NCBI GenBank assembly: GCA_022071955.1
Contig: JAJVIM010000020.1
Location: 124,001 to 188,000, forward strand
Length of the DNA: 64,000 bases
Reading direction: 5' to 3'
Origin: Anaerolineae bacterium
GTDB lineage: Bacteria; Chloroflexota; Anaerolineae; 4572-78; J111
The translations under genes were made by a program, and so were the position numbers. The notes beneath the pieces are model-generated. The model was not told where the DNA came from and made no database searches. It was given only the letters and a program-made list of their open reading frames with translations. Positions 50,635 to 59,436 of this stretch are shown piece by piece. Position 1 is the stretch's first letter. Each line of letters opens with the position of its first letter.

Positions 50635-51999
50635 ATGCCCAAACTCCGCCGGCTGGCATTTGCCGGTTTGCTGGCCGCGGCCGGTTACGTGTTGTGGCAG
50701 GCTGCCGTTTACTGGCGGCAACTGCTGCGCCAGCCGCGGCTGCTGCCGCCCTCGCTGCCGGAAGAGTTGGCGGCCCACCAGCGTTTGGAAATGAAGGCCG
50801 AAGTGATTGCCGCCGCCAACCTGCTCGGCGGCATCGAGGCCCGGCGGCTGCCCAACGGCCGCCAAAAGCTGGTGCTGTGCGCCGGGCGGCGCAACTTCCG
50901 CGAGCCGTGGGCCAGAGATTTTGGCTTTGCCAGCTTTGGCCTCATCGATCTGGGCCAGTTGCAGGCGGTCAAAGAAACATTGGAAGTGTTTCTGGCTTTT
51001 CAGTCGCCGGCCGGCCAGTTCCCCGTAAAAATCCACTCCACCAGCGTGCTCAATCGCTACCTGCATTCGCTGTTGGACCGCGAGCAGCCTAACCACGCCC
51101 CGTTGCGGGCCAAGTACAAAACCGCGCACAACACCATTTCGCTGGATGGCAACGCCCTGCTGGTGATTGCGTTTCTCAATTACGTCCGCCACGCCCACAA
51201 CGAGGCCTTTGTGCGGGTACACTGGCCGGCGCTGGTGCGGGCCATCAACTGGATTGAGGCTCACGCGCTCGAAGCCGATGGCCTGCTGCATCAGGCTGAT
51301 TTTGCCGATTGGGCCGATAGCGTGGCCCGGCGCGGCAAAGTGCTGTACCCCAACGTGGTCTACTGGAAGGCGCTGCACGATCTGGCCGAGGCGGCGCATC
51401 GTTACGGCTACCCCGCCGCCGCCGAGCGGTTTGAGCGCCGGGCGCAACTGGTCAAACAATCGGTCAACGCGCATTTTTGGCGCGATGGGTTGGGCTATTT
51501 TGTAGTCAGCCGCCAGTTTGATATGCTGAGTAGCGCCGGCAACCTGCTGGCCGCGGCCTGGGGGCTGGCCTCGCCGGAGCAGTCGGCTTCGATCCTGGCC
51601 AAAATGGACGGGTTCCGCATGGCCAACCCGGTGCCCACCCAGGTAACGCACCGCGCCTACCCGGCCCGTTTCATCGCTTTGGAAAACCGGCTGAGCGGGA
51701 TTGGCCACTATCACACCAGCGCCGCCTGGCTATGGCTGGGCGGCTGGCACGTCATCGCCCTGACCCGGCTGGGGCGGTTGGCCCGCGCCGAAGAGCTGCT
51801 GTATCGGCTGGCGCGGGTGGTGGTGCGCGATGGTGCGGTTTTTGAAGTGTACGACCCGGCCGGGCAGGTGCTTTCCTCGCGCTGGTACACCGCCGAAGCG
51901 CCGCTAACCTGGAGCGCCGGCGTGCTGACACACGCCTTCCACGTGTACCGCCGGGCGGCCTCTTACACGATTCCAACAAATCCTCAAACACAATTCTAA
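50635..51999 (+). CDS. Alpha/alpha-barrel glycosidase-like membrane protein
   Basis: A 454-residue protein with an N-terminal membrane anchor or signal (LAFAGLLAAAGYVLWQAAVYW). The body resembles (alpha/alpha)6-barrel hydrolases such as amylo-alpha-1,6-glucosidase and GH100-type invertase: FREPWARDFGFASFGLIDLGQ, TISLDGNALLVIAFLNYV, ADFADWADS, NVVYWKALHDLAEAA, GHYHTSAAWLWLGGWHVIAL and WYTAEAPLTWSAGVLTHAF. Substrate is unknown. It starts 12 bp after the hydroxylase large subunit, so it shares that transcript, though no functional link is evident. Confidence 0.72.
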   Translation: MPKLRRLAFAGLLAAAGYVLWQAAVYWRQLLRQPRLLPPSLPEELAAHQRLEMKAEVIAAANLLGGIEARRLPNGRQKLVLCAGRRNFREPWARDFGFASFGLIDLGQLQAVKETLEVFLAFQSPAGQFPVKIHSTSVLNRYLHSLLDREQPNHAPLRAKYKTAHNTISLDGNALLVIAFLNYVRHAHNEAFVRVHWPALVRAINWIEAHALEADGLLHQADFADWADSVARRGKVLYPNVVYWKALHDLAEAAHRYGYPAAAERFERRAQLVKQSVNAHFWRDGLGYFVVSRQFDMLSSAGNLLAAAWGLASPEQSASILAKMDGFRMANPVPTQVTHRAYPARFIALENRLSGIGHYHTSAAWLWLGGWHVIALTRLGRLARAEELLYRLARVVVRDGAVFEVYDPAGQVLSSRWYTAEAPLTWSAGVLTHAFHVYRRAASYTIPTNPQTQF

Positions 52000-52010
52000 C
52001 ACTCGCTCGG

Positions 52011-52057
52011 TATAATGCGGTTGCGATTGAGAAATTGGCTTGTGAATACGTTTCACA
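52011..52057 (+). promoter_or_regulatory. dnaK control region: -10 box and palindrome
   Basis: A perfect TATAAT (52011-52016) without a good -35. A palindrome TGTGAA-TACGT-TTCACA follows at 52041-52057, about 25 nt into the transcript. This is not a CIRCE element, so HrcA control is not supported. The palindrome may bind another heat-shock regulator. Confidence 0.4.
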
Positions 52058-52093
52058 GGTTAGCAACATTTTGTGTAAAGGAGATTTTATCAG

Positions 52094-53986
52094 ATGGCGA
52101 AGATAATTGGCATTGACTTGGGAACCACAAACAGCGTTGTGGCCGTGATGGAAGCCGGTGATCCGGTGGTTATTGCCAACGCCGAAGGCGGGCGCACCAC
52201 CCCCAGCGTGGTCGCGTTTAATAAAAACCAGGAACGGCTGGTGGGGCAAACCGCCAAACGGCAGGCCGTGACCAACAGCGACAACACCGTCTACTCGGCC
52301 AAGCGACTCATTGGCCACAACTTTGATGAAATTACCCACGATGTGAGCAAACTGTCGTACAAAGTGGAAAAAGGGCCGCACAACGACCCGCGCATCCACA
52401 TTCCGGTGATGAACAAAAATTACACCCCGCAGGAGATTTCGGCGATGGTGCTGCAAAAGCTCAAAACCGATGCCGAGTCCTACCTGGGTGAAACCGTTAC
52501 CGAAGCCGTCATTACCGTACCGGCCTACTTTAACGACAGTCAGCGGCAGGCCACCAAAGACGCCGGTAAAATTGCCGGGTTGAACGTGCGCCGCATCATC
52601 AACGAACCGACGGCCGCGGCGCTGGCCTACGGGCTGGACAAAAAAGAGGACGAAACGATTTTGGTGTTTGACCTGGGCGGCGGCACTTTTGACGTGAGCC
52701 TGCTGGAAGTGGGCGATGGCGTCATCGAAGTGAAGTCCACCAGCGGCGATACCCAACTCGGCGGCGACGACTGGGACCAGCGCGTGGTCGACTGGATTGT
52801 GGATGAGTTCAAAAAAGAGCAGGGTATCGACCTGAGCAAAGACAAGCAGGCGCTGCAGCGGCTCAAAGAATCCGCCGAAAAGGCCAAAATCGAGCTGTCA
52901 ACCGTGATGGAAACGGAGATCAACCTGCCCTTTATCACCGCCGACGCCAGCGGCCCCAAACACTTGCAGCTTAAATTGACCCGTTCCAAATTTGAGCAAA
53001 TTACCGACGACCTGTTGCAGCGCGTGAAAGCGCCGTTCCAGCAGGCGCTCAAAGACGCCGGCGTCAGCGCCAGCCAGATTGACGAAGTGGTGCTGGTGGG
53101 TGGTTCCACCCGCATGCCGATAGTGCAGGAGCTGGTGAAGCAGCTCACCGGCGGCAAAGAGCCGCACAAAGGCGTTAACCCGGACGAAGTGGTGGCCATC
53201 GGCGCGGCTATTCAGGGCGGCGTGCTGGCCGGCGATGTGAAAGACGTGCTGCTGCTTGATGTGACGCCGTTGAGCCTGGGCGTTGAAACGCTGGGCGGGG
53301 TGATGACCAAACTCATCGAGCGCAACAGCACCATCCCCACCCGCAAAAGCGAGGTCTTCAGCACCGCCGAAGACAGCCAGACGGCCGTGGACATCCACAT
53401 TTTGCAGGGTGAACGGGCCATGGCCGGCGACAATATGACGCTGGGCAAGTTCCGGTTGGAGGGCATTCCGCCCGCGCCGCGCGGTATTCCACAGGTTGAA
53501 GTGACGTTTGATATTGACGCCAACGGTATTTTGAACGTGAGCGCCAAAGACAAAGCTACCGGCAAAGAGCAAAAAATCACCATTACTGCCAGCACCAACC
53601 TCAACAAGGGCGAGATTGACCGGATGGTGCGTGAAAGCGAATCAAACGCCGAAGCCGACCGCGAGCGCAAAGCGCTGATCGAAGCCAAAAACCTGGCCGA
53701 CAACCTGGTTTATCAGAGCGAAAAGACCATCCGCGAACTGGGTGATAAAGTCGATGCGACGCTGAAAGCCGAAGTTGAAGCCAAAGCGGCCGATGTGAAA
53801 AAGGCGCTGGAAAGCAACGACAAAGCCCGGATTGTCAGCGCCAGCGAGGCGTTACAGCAGGCGCTGAGCGCGCTCGGCCAGGCTGCTTACCAGCAGGCCG
53901 GCGGCCCGGCTCAGAGCAGCAACGGCCACAGCGATACATCCGGCAGCGACGAAAACGTGGTTGAAGGCGAATACAGCGAGGCGTAA
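52094..53986 (+). CDS. dnaK: Chaperone DnaK (Hsp70)
   Basis: A 630-residue Hsp70. IIGIDLGTTNSVVAVMEAG is the phosphate-1 loop, VFDLGGGTFDVSLLEVGDG phosphate-2, and VVLVGGSTRMPIVQELV the adenosine motif. The substrate-binding domain starts near ITASTNLNKGEIDR. A helical lid and a Gly/Ser-poor tail end in EGEYSEA, a variant of the EEVD-like end. GrpE and DnaJ genes are not adjacent. AAAGGAG precedes the ATG. htpG follows 233 bp downstream. Confidence 0.97.
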   Translation: MAKIIGIDLGTTNSVVAVMEAGDPVVIANAEGGRTTPSVVAFNKNQERLVGQTAKRQAVTNSDNTVYSAKRLIGHNFDEITHDVSKLSYKVEKGPHNDPRIHIPVMNKNYTPQEISAMVLQKLKTDAESYLGETVTEAVITVPAYFNDSQRQATKDAGKIAGLNVRRIINEPTAAALAYGLDKKEDETILVFDLGGGTFDVSLLEVGDGVIEVKSTSGDTQLGGDDWDQRVVDWIVDEFKKEQGIDLSKDKQALQRLKESAEKAKIELSTVMETEINLPFITADASGPKHLQLKLTRSKFEQITDDLLQRVKAPFQQALKDAGVSASQIDEVVLVGGSTRMPIVQELVKQLTGGKEPHKGVNPDEVVAIGAAIQGGVLAGDVKDVLLLDVTPLSLGVETLGGVMTKLIERNSTIPTRKSEVFSTAEDSQTAVDIHILQGERAMAGDNMTLGKFRLEGIPPAPRGIPQVEVTFDIDANGILNVSAKDKATGKEQKITITASTNLNKGEIDRMVRESESNAEADRERKALIEAKNLADNLVYQSEKTIRELGDKVDATLKAEVEAKAADVKKALESNDKARIVSASEALQQALSALGQAAYQQAGGPAQSSNGHSDTSGSDENVVEGEYSEA

Positions 53987-53998
53987 GCCTGAAGTTAT

Positions 53999-54154
53999 AC
54001 CCCCTCCCCTAGCCCACCTGTACCCCGCAGGGGCATCCCCCTGTCAGGGGGAGGGGAATAAAAGAGGTGAGTGACGGCTGGCGCGTAGCGCCAGCCGTCA
54101 CTCACCAAAAGACCCCCTTCTCCCAAAGGGAGAGGGGGGTAGGGGGGAGAGGGT
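53999..54154. repeat. Composite palindromic element between dnaK and htpG
   Basis: A central perfect 19-bp stem with a 3-nt loop (54066-54106, GGTGAGTGACGGCTGGCGC and complement) is flanked by C-rich tracts on the left (ACCCCCTCCCCTAGCCC) and their G-rich inverse on the right. The outer arms themselves repeat short units. There is no T run after the stem on the plus strand, so a terminator role is uncertain. Confidence 0.7.
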
Positions 54155-54219
54155 AAATCCCCACAATTTATTGCGACTAAATAGCCATCAAAATATTTAC
54201 TTTTCCGAGGTGAAAAACA

Positions 54220-56160
54220 ATGACCGAGACCGTCAAAGAAGCCGAACCCAAGCAGATTGAGTTTAAAGCCGAAATCCGGCAGTTGCTCGATATTTTGATT
54301 CATTCGCTTTACTCCAATCAGGAAATTTTTCTGCGGGAACTGCTCTCCAACGCGTCCGACGCGCTCAACCGGATTAAATTTGAAATGCTCACCAACCGCG
54401 ATGTGCTCAACCCCGACGCCGAACTGGCTATCTGGCTGGAGGCTGACGAGGACAACCGCACCCTGACCATTCATGATACCGGCATTGGCATGGCCGAGGA
54501 CGAAATTGTGGGCGGGCTGGGCACCATCGCTCACTCCGGGGCCAAGGAATTTCTCAAAGCGATGGAAGAGGCCGGCAAAAAAGGCCAGGGCGTCACCACC
54601 GATGTCATCGGCCAGTTTGGCGTGGGTTTTTACTCCGTGTTTATGGTGGCCGAAGAAGTGAAGGTCACCTCGCGCTCATTCCGGCCGGACGCGCAGGCCG
54701 TCACCTGGACCTCAACCGGGCAGGGCGCTTACTCGGTGACTCCGGCGGAAAAAACCGACCGCGGCACGGTCATCGAAATTAAACTGAAAGAAGAGGCCAA
54801 AGAGTACGCTCGCAATTACCGGCTGCGGCAGGTGGTCAAGGCCCACTCCGATTTTGTGGCCTTCCCCATTTATTTAAAAGAAGAAAAACCCCCGGCGGAA
54901 GGCGAAACCGGGAAAAAAATCGAGTGGCCGCAAATCAACGAGCAAACGGCCATCTGGCGGCAGTCCGCGCGCGAGGTAGACGCGGAAAAATACAAATCAT
55001 TTTACCAGCAGTTCACCTTTGATTTTGGCGACCCGCTGCTGCGGGTGCACACCTCGGCGGACGCGCCGGTGCAGTTTTACGCCCTGTTGTTTGTGCCTTC
55101 CAAAAAGGATTACCGGTTGTTTGGCGGCAAGGATGATTACGGCCTGAAACTGTACGCCCGCAAAGTGCTCATCAAAGAAAACTTTAAAGATTTGCTGCCC
55201 AATTATTTGCGCTTTATTGAAGGCGTGGTCGATTCTGAAGACATCCCGCTGAACGTTTCCCGCGAAATGGTGCAGGCCACGCCGCTGCTGGAAAAAATCA
55301 AAGGCACGCTGGTGCGCCGTTTGGCCACGGAACTGGGCAATCTGGCCGACGAGGAGCCGGACAAATACCGCACCTTTTGGCGCGAGTTTGGCCCGTTTAT
55401 CAAAGAAGGCATCGCTACCGACCCCGACGCCAAAAGCCGGTTTATGGACCTGCTGCGCTTTCCGTCCAGCAGTAGTGAAAACGCCGATGATCTGGTCTCG
55501 CTCAAACAGTACGCCGACCGCATGAAGCCCGATCAAAACGAAATTTACTACATTTTGGGCGATGACTTTAAAGTGCTCTCGCGCAGCCCGCACCTGGAAT
55601 ATTTCCGCAAGCACAATCTGGAAGTGCTCTATTTGACCGACCCGCTGGACAGTTTTATGTTGATCAACCTGGCCGACTACAACGGCAAACCGCTGAAAAA
55701 TGTGGACGACGCCGGGCTGGATCTGCCAGAAGCCGATAAAACCGACGAGGAAACGCCGGCCGAAGAAACCATTTCCAGCGACGATTTTGAAAAGCTGGTG
55801 GCCCGGTTTAAATCGGTGCTGGGCGAGCGGGTGGAATCGGTGCGCGAAAGCAAGCTGCTCACCGACAGCCCGGCCCGGTTGGTTAACCCCGCCGACGCTA
55901 TGAACGCCTCGATGCAACGGGTGCAACGGTTGCTGGGCAAGGATTATCAGGTGCCCAAGAAAATCCTTGAAATCAACCGCCACAACGCGCTCATTCAAAA
56001 TCTGGCGGAGCGGCTGGCCGTCAATGACAGCGACCCGCTGGTGGATGTGCTGATTGAGCAGTTGTACGCCAATGAACTGGTCACCGAGGGGTTGCACCCC
56101 AACCCCGCCGAAATGGTAACCCGCATTTACGAATTAATGCAGGCGGCCAGCAAAGGGTAA
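54220..56160 (+). CDS. htpG: Chaperone HtpG (Hsp90)
   Basis: A 646-residue Hsp90. SLYSNQEIFLRELLSNASDALNRIKFEML and HDTGIGMAEDEIVGGLGTIAHSG form the GHKL ATP site. QFGVGFYSVFMVAEEVKV, RVHTSADAPVQFYALLFVPSK and VDSEDIPLNVSREMVQ follow through the middle domain. The C-terminal dimerisation part ends LHPNPAEMVTRIYELMQ. An acidic stretch (DEETPAEETISSDDFEK) lies before the C-terminal domain. Domain order and length are typical. GAGG lies ten bases before the ATG. Confidence 0.96.
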   Translation: MTETVKEAEPKQIEFKAEIRQLLDILIHSLYSNQEIFLRELLSNASDALNRIKFEMLTNRDVLNPDAELAIWLEADEDNRTLTIHDTGIGMAEDEIVGGLGTIAHSGAKEFLKAMEEAGKKGQGVTTDVIGQFGVGFYSVFMVAEEVKVTSRSFRPDAQAVTWTSTGQGAYSVTPAEKTDRGTVIEIKLKEEAKEYARNYRLRQVVKAHSDFVAFPIYLKEEKPPAEGETGKKIEWPQINEQTAIWRQSAREVDAEKYKSFYQQFTFDFGDPLLRVHTSADAPVQFYALLFVPSKKDYRLFGGKDDYGLKLYARKVLIKENFKDLLPNYLRFIEGVVDSEDIPLNVSREMVQATPLLEKIKGTLVRRLATELGNLADEEPDKYRTFWREFGPFIKEGIATDPDAKSRFMDLLRFPSSSSENADDLVSLKQYADRMKPDQNEIYYILGDDFKVLSRSPHLEYFRKHNLEVLYLTDPLDSFMLINLADYNGKPLKNVDDAGLDLPEADKTDEETPAEETISSDDFEKLVARFKSVLGERVESVRESKLLTDSPARLVNPADAMNASMQRVQRLLGKDYQVPKKILEINRHNALIQNLAERLAVNDSDPLVDVLIEQLYANELVTEGLHPNPAEMVTRIYELMQAASKG

Positions 56161-56176
56161 AATACAAGTAACACTT

Positions 56177-56243
56177 TCCCCCCTCATCCCCCCTAACCCC
56201 CTTCTCCCACTGGGAGAAGGGGGTTAGGGGGGATGAGGGGGGA
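56177..56243. repeat. Perfect 67-bp palindrome after htpG
   Basis: Two 33-bp arms of C-rich units (CCCCCCTCATCC, CCCCCTAACCC, CCCTTCTCCCA) are perfectly complementary around one base. The arm sequence resembles the outer arms of the 53999-54154 element. Confidence 0.85.
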
Positions 56244-56252
56244 GTAGTTACC

Positions 56253-56292
56253 AAAAACGGGCCGGCAGGTGTACACCTGCCGGCCCGTTTTT
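56253..56292. terminator. Bidirectional terminator
   Basis: A perfect 40-bp palindrome (AAAAACGGGCCGGCAGGTGT and its complement), with A and T runs at the ends, between the convergent htpG and histidine kinase genes. Confidence 0.88.
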
Positions 56293-56311
56293 GATTGGTG
56301 ACGGAAACAAG

Positions 56312-59300
56312 TTATGTATCAAGTGCCTGCCGGATGGTTTTGGCCAGCATCACCGCGCTGAAGGGTTTGTGCAGCAGGGTGACGCTGCCGGTGGTTAGCC
56401 CGTGCCGGGCAATGGTGCTGTCGGTGTAGCCCGACATGAATACGGTTTTGATGGATGGCCGTAATTCCAATAATTGGGCGGCCAATTTGGGGCCAACAAT
56501 ATCGGGCATCACTACATCGGCCAGCAGCAGATGAATCTGGTCCGGGTAGGTGCGGGCGGCGTTTAGCGCTTCTTCGCCGTTGCCGGCTTTTAACAGGCGA
56601 TACCCCAGCCCGCCCAAAATATGCGAGGTCAGCTCGCGCACACCGATATCGTCTTCGGCAATGAGGATGGTTTCTGTGCCGGTTGGCAGCCGGTTGTCTG
56701 GTTTTAACCGGGCCGGTTCCGGCAGCGCCACTTCTACCCGGGGCAGATAAATGCCAAACTGGCTGCCCTGGCCAACTGCGCTTTGCACCTGAATTTCGCC
56801 GCTGTTTTGTTTGATAATGCCGTACACCGTCGCCAGCCCCAATCCGGTGCCTTTGCCAATCTCTTTGGTGGTAAAAAATGGCTCAAAAATGTGGGGCAGT
56901 ATTTCTTCGGGCATGCCGATGCCGGTATCAGAAATAGTGAGGACAACGTGCTTTCCGGGCTGTAAATCGGGCATTGGGTCAAGTTGAGTTTGGGTGAGTT
57001 CGATGTTGGCGGTTTCAATGCTGAGCCGGCCGCCATCGGGCATGGCATCGCGGGCATTGACCGCCAGATTGACAATAATCTGCTCGAGTTGGGCCGGGTC
57101 AAACAGGATGGGCCACAAATCCGCCGCCAGTTTGGTTTCCAGTTGAATATCTTCACCAATAATGCGCTGGAGCATCTTTTGCATGTGGTGAACCACGCTG
57201 TTTAAATTGAGCATTTGTGGTTCGATGATCTGTTTGCGGCTAAAAGCCAGCAACTGGCGCACCAGATCAGACGCCCGCTGCCCGGAGTGGAGAATGTTGT
57301 TCAGCATCGGTTGGCGCGGGTCTTCTGGCCCGAGCTGTAGTTTGATCAGCTCGGCAAAGCCGTTGATGGCGGTGAGCAGGTTGTTAAAATCGTGGGCTAC
57401 ACCACCGGTCAACCGGCCCAGCGCTTCCATTTTTTGAGCCTGGTGATACTGCTCTTCCAGTTGCAGTTCGTGGGTGATATCGCGCTTAACCGCCACAAAA
57501 TGGGTGATCACGCCGGTTTCATCGCGCACGGGTGAAATTGTGGCGTCTTCCGTGAACAGCGAGCCGCCTTTGTTTCTGTTGATCAACCGGCCATGCCACA
57601 CATGGCCATTGGTAATGGTTTGCCACAGATTCTGGTAAAATTCCAGATTGTGTTTGCCGCTTTTGAAAATACGCGGATTTTTGCCCAAAACGTCGGCGCG
57701 GGAGTAACCGGTGACCTGTTCAAAGGCAGGGTTAACATAAATAATGCCGCCGCTGGTATCGGTAATGATGATGCTTTCGGCGGCCTGCTCAATGGCTTTA
57801 TCAAGGCGAATGTATTCGGCGTTGAGCTTAACCAGCTCGCTGTTGCGGCGTTTAAGCTCGGTCTGGCTTTCGCGGATGGCTTTATCGGCCCGTTTGCGTT
57901 CGGTGATGTCGTGGAAAATAGTGGCAAACTGGTTTTTTTGCGGGCTGATGGCAATCACCTCAAACCATTTGTCATCGACCGCGTGCGCGTAATTTTCAAA
58001 CTGAACCGGCTGGCCGGTTAGGGCTACCTGGCCATAAGTTTCAATCCAGTACGGTTCAATTTGGGGGATCACTTCCCGCACGGTGCGGCCCACAATGTCG
58101 CGGCTCATCCCGGTGTGGCGCTCAAAAGCGGGGTTGATATCCAAAAAGCGGTAGTCGATAGGTACGCCGGCGTCATCGCAAATGATTTCGTGCATCGCAT
58201 AACCATCGAGCATGCTGTTAAACAGCAAAAAATAATTAGACTGGCTTTCTCGCAGGGCGTTTTGGGCTTTTTCACGTTCCGCCATTTCCGCCAGCAGTCT
58301 TTCGTTGGTGGCGATCAAATCGGCGGTGCGGGCGTTGACCAGCTCTTCTAACTGGTTGCGATACTGGCTGAGTTCCTGTTCTACATTTTTGTTGCCGGTT
58401 ACATCCCAATCAATGCCCACCCAGCGAATGGGGCGGTCTTTATTGTCTCTGATAATCCGGCTGCGGCTGTGCATAAACCGGATTTCGCCGTTTGGCTGCC
58501 GGACGCGATAATCGTATTCCAGATAATCGGTGAGACCGTAAAAATGAGCGCGTTCGAGTTCGTTCTTTTCGGGCAGGTCTTCGGCCAAAACCGGGTTTTC
58601 CCAGAAAGCAGACGGCTCGGATTCAAGTTGATCCTCAAGTAAGTTTGATGGCCGCAGCCACAGCCGATCCAGGTTGGGCTGGTCATCGTACCCAAGATTG
58701 GGGTCCAGTTGGCAGTCCCACAAAATTCCGCCAGTTTCGGCAATGGCCAGCGCCAGCCGTTCCTGGCTCCGGCGCAGTTGATGTTCAACAGCCTGGCGCA
58801 TGGCAATTTCGGTTGAGAGCTGCTCGTTGGCCAGTTGGAGTTCGGCGGTGCGCCGGGCCACATGCTCTTCCAGCCGATCTTTAATGGCATGCAGTTCGCT
58901 TTGAGCCTTTATGCGTTCTGTGATTTCCTGGTAGAGCTGCTCGTTTTTTTGCTGCAATTCCTGCCGCATTTTGTTGAGCATTATGTGGGCGTCAACCCGA
59001 GCCAAAACTTCGTCAACATCAAACGGCTTGCTGATATAATCGACGCCGCCGGCCTGAAAACCCTCAAGCTTGTTGCGAACGTCGCCCAGCGCGCTGATGA
59101 AAATTACCGGGATGTTGGTGGTGTGGGGATCGGCTTTGATTTGGCGGCAAATGGCGTACCCGTCAATGTCGGGCAGCATAATGTCCAGCAAAATCAGGTC
59201 GATGTTTTCCTGGGCGATGCGGGCCAGGGCAGACCGCCCGGTTGTGGCTTCTATTATCCGGTAGCCGCGTTTGGATAATATGGGCCGGAGAATTTGCAGG

Positions 59301-59392
59301 TTTATCGGCTGGTCGTCAACAACCAGAATTGAACACTGAAGCAACTCTGCTGAGTTCATAAACGCTTGCCTTGATTCTGATTTTTGCTGCAT
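56312..59392 (-). CDS. Hybrid histidine kinase: REC-PAS-PAS-PAS-HisKA-HATPase-REC
   Basis: A 1026-residue cytoplasmic sensor kinase. The N-terminal receiver has its phospho-acceptor at Asp70 (LILLDIMLPDIDG) and KP in ISKPFDVDEV. A coiled-coil stretch precedes three PAS/PAC-type modules. The HisKA box GGVAHDFNNLLTAINGF carries His667. The ATPase has NLAVNARDAMP, DTGIGMPEEIL and GTGLGLATVYGIIKQN. A C-terminal receiver has Asp959. No transmembrane segment is visible. The start could be ATG 59359. It follows a similar kinase by 44 bp on the same strand. Confidence 0.93.
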   Translation of the reverse strand: MQQKSESRQAFMNSAELLQCSILVVDDQPINLQILRPILSKRGYRIIEATTGRSALARIAQENIDLILLDIMLPDIDGYAICRQIKADPHTTNIPVIFISALGDVRNKLEGFQAGGVDYISKPFDVDEVLARVDAHIMLNKMRQELQQKNEQLYQEITERIKAQSELHAIKDRLEEHVARRTAELQLANEQLSTEIAMRQAVEHQLRRSQERLALAIAETGGILWDCQLDPNLGYDDQPNLDRLWLRPSNLLEDQLESEPSAFWENPVLAEDLPEKNELERAHFYGLTDYLEYDYRVRQPNGEIRFMHSRSRIIRDNKDRPIRWVGIDWDVTGNKNVEQELSQYRNQLEELVNARTADLIATNERLLAEMAEREKAQNALRESQSNYFLLFNSMLDGYAMHEIICDDAGVPIDYRFLDINPAFERHTGMSRDIVGRTVREVIPQIEPYWIETYGQVALTGQPVQFENYAHAVDDKWFEVIAISPQKNQFATIFHDITERKRADKAIRESQTELKRRNSELVKLNAEYIRLDKAIEQAAESIIITDTSGGIIYVNPAFEQVTGYSRADVLGKNPRIFKSGKHNLEFYQNLWQTITNGHVWHGRLINRNKGGSLFTEDATISPVRDETGVITHFVAVKRDITHELQLEEQYHQAQKMEALGRLTGGVAHDFNNLLTAINGFAELIKLQLGPEDPRQPMLNNILHSGQRASDLVRQLLAFSRKQIIEPQMLNLNSVVHHMQKMLQRIIGEDIQLETKLAADLWPILFDPAQLEQIIVNLAVNARDAMPDGGRLSIETANIELTQTQLDPMPDLQPGKHVVLTISDTGIGMPEEILPHIFEPFFTTKEIGKGTGLGLATVYGIIKQNSGEIQVQSAVGQGSQFGIYLPRVEVALPEPARLKPDNRLPTGTETILIAEDDIGVRELTSHILGGLGYRLLKAGNGEEALNAARTYPDQIHLLLADVVMPDIVGPKLAAQLLELRPSIKTVFMSGYTDSTIARHGLTTGSVTLLHKPFSAVMLAKTIRQALDT

Positions 59393-59436
59393 GTTCTTTG
59401 CCCTGGCCGGGGCAAGCTGGCAAAAACCGGCTCACT

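Noticed and set aside
47425..51714. A 1429-codon open frame on the minus strand across the molybdenum hydroxylase and glycosidase genes
   Set aside because: It is antisense to three genes with clear conserved motifs. Its translation is rich in His, Gly, Ala and Val without family motifs, as expected from the complementary frame of GC-rich coding DNA.
52000..52030. A CIRCE/HrcA operator upstream of dnaK
   Set aside because: A CTAACACTC-like half is present, but the complementary half is missing at the required 9-bp spacing.
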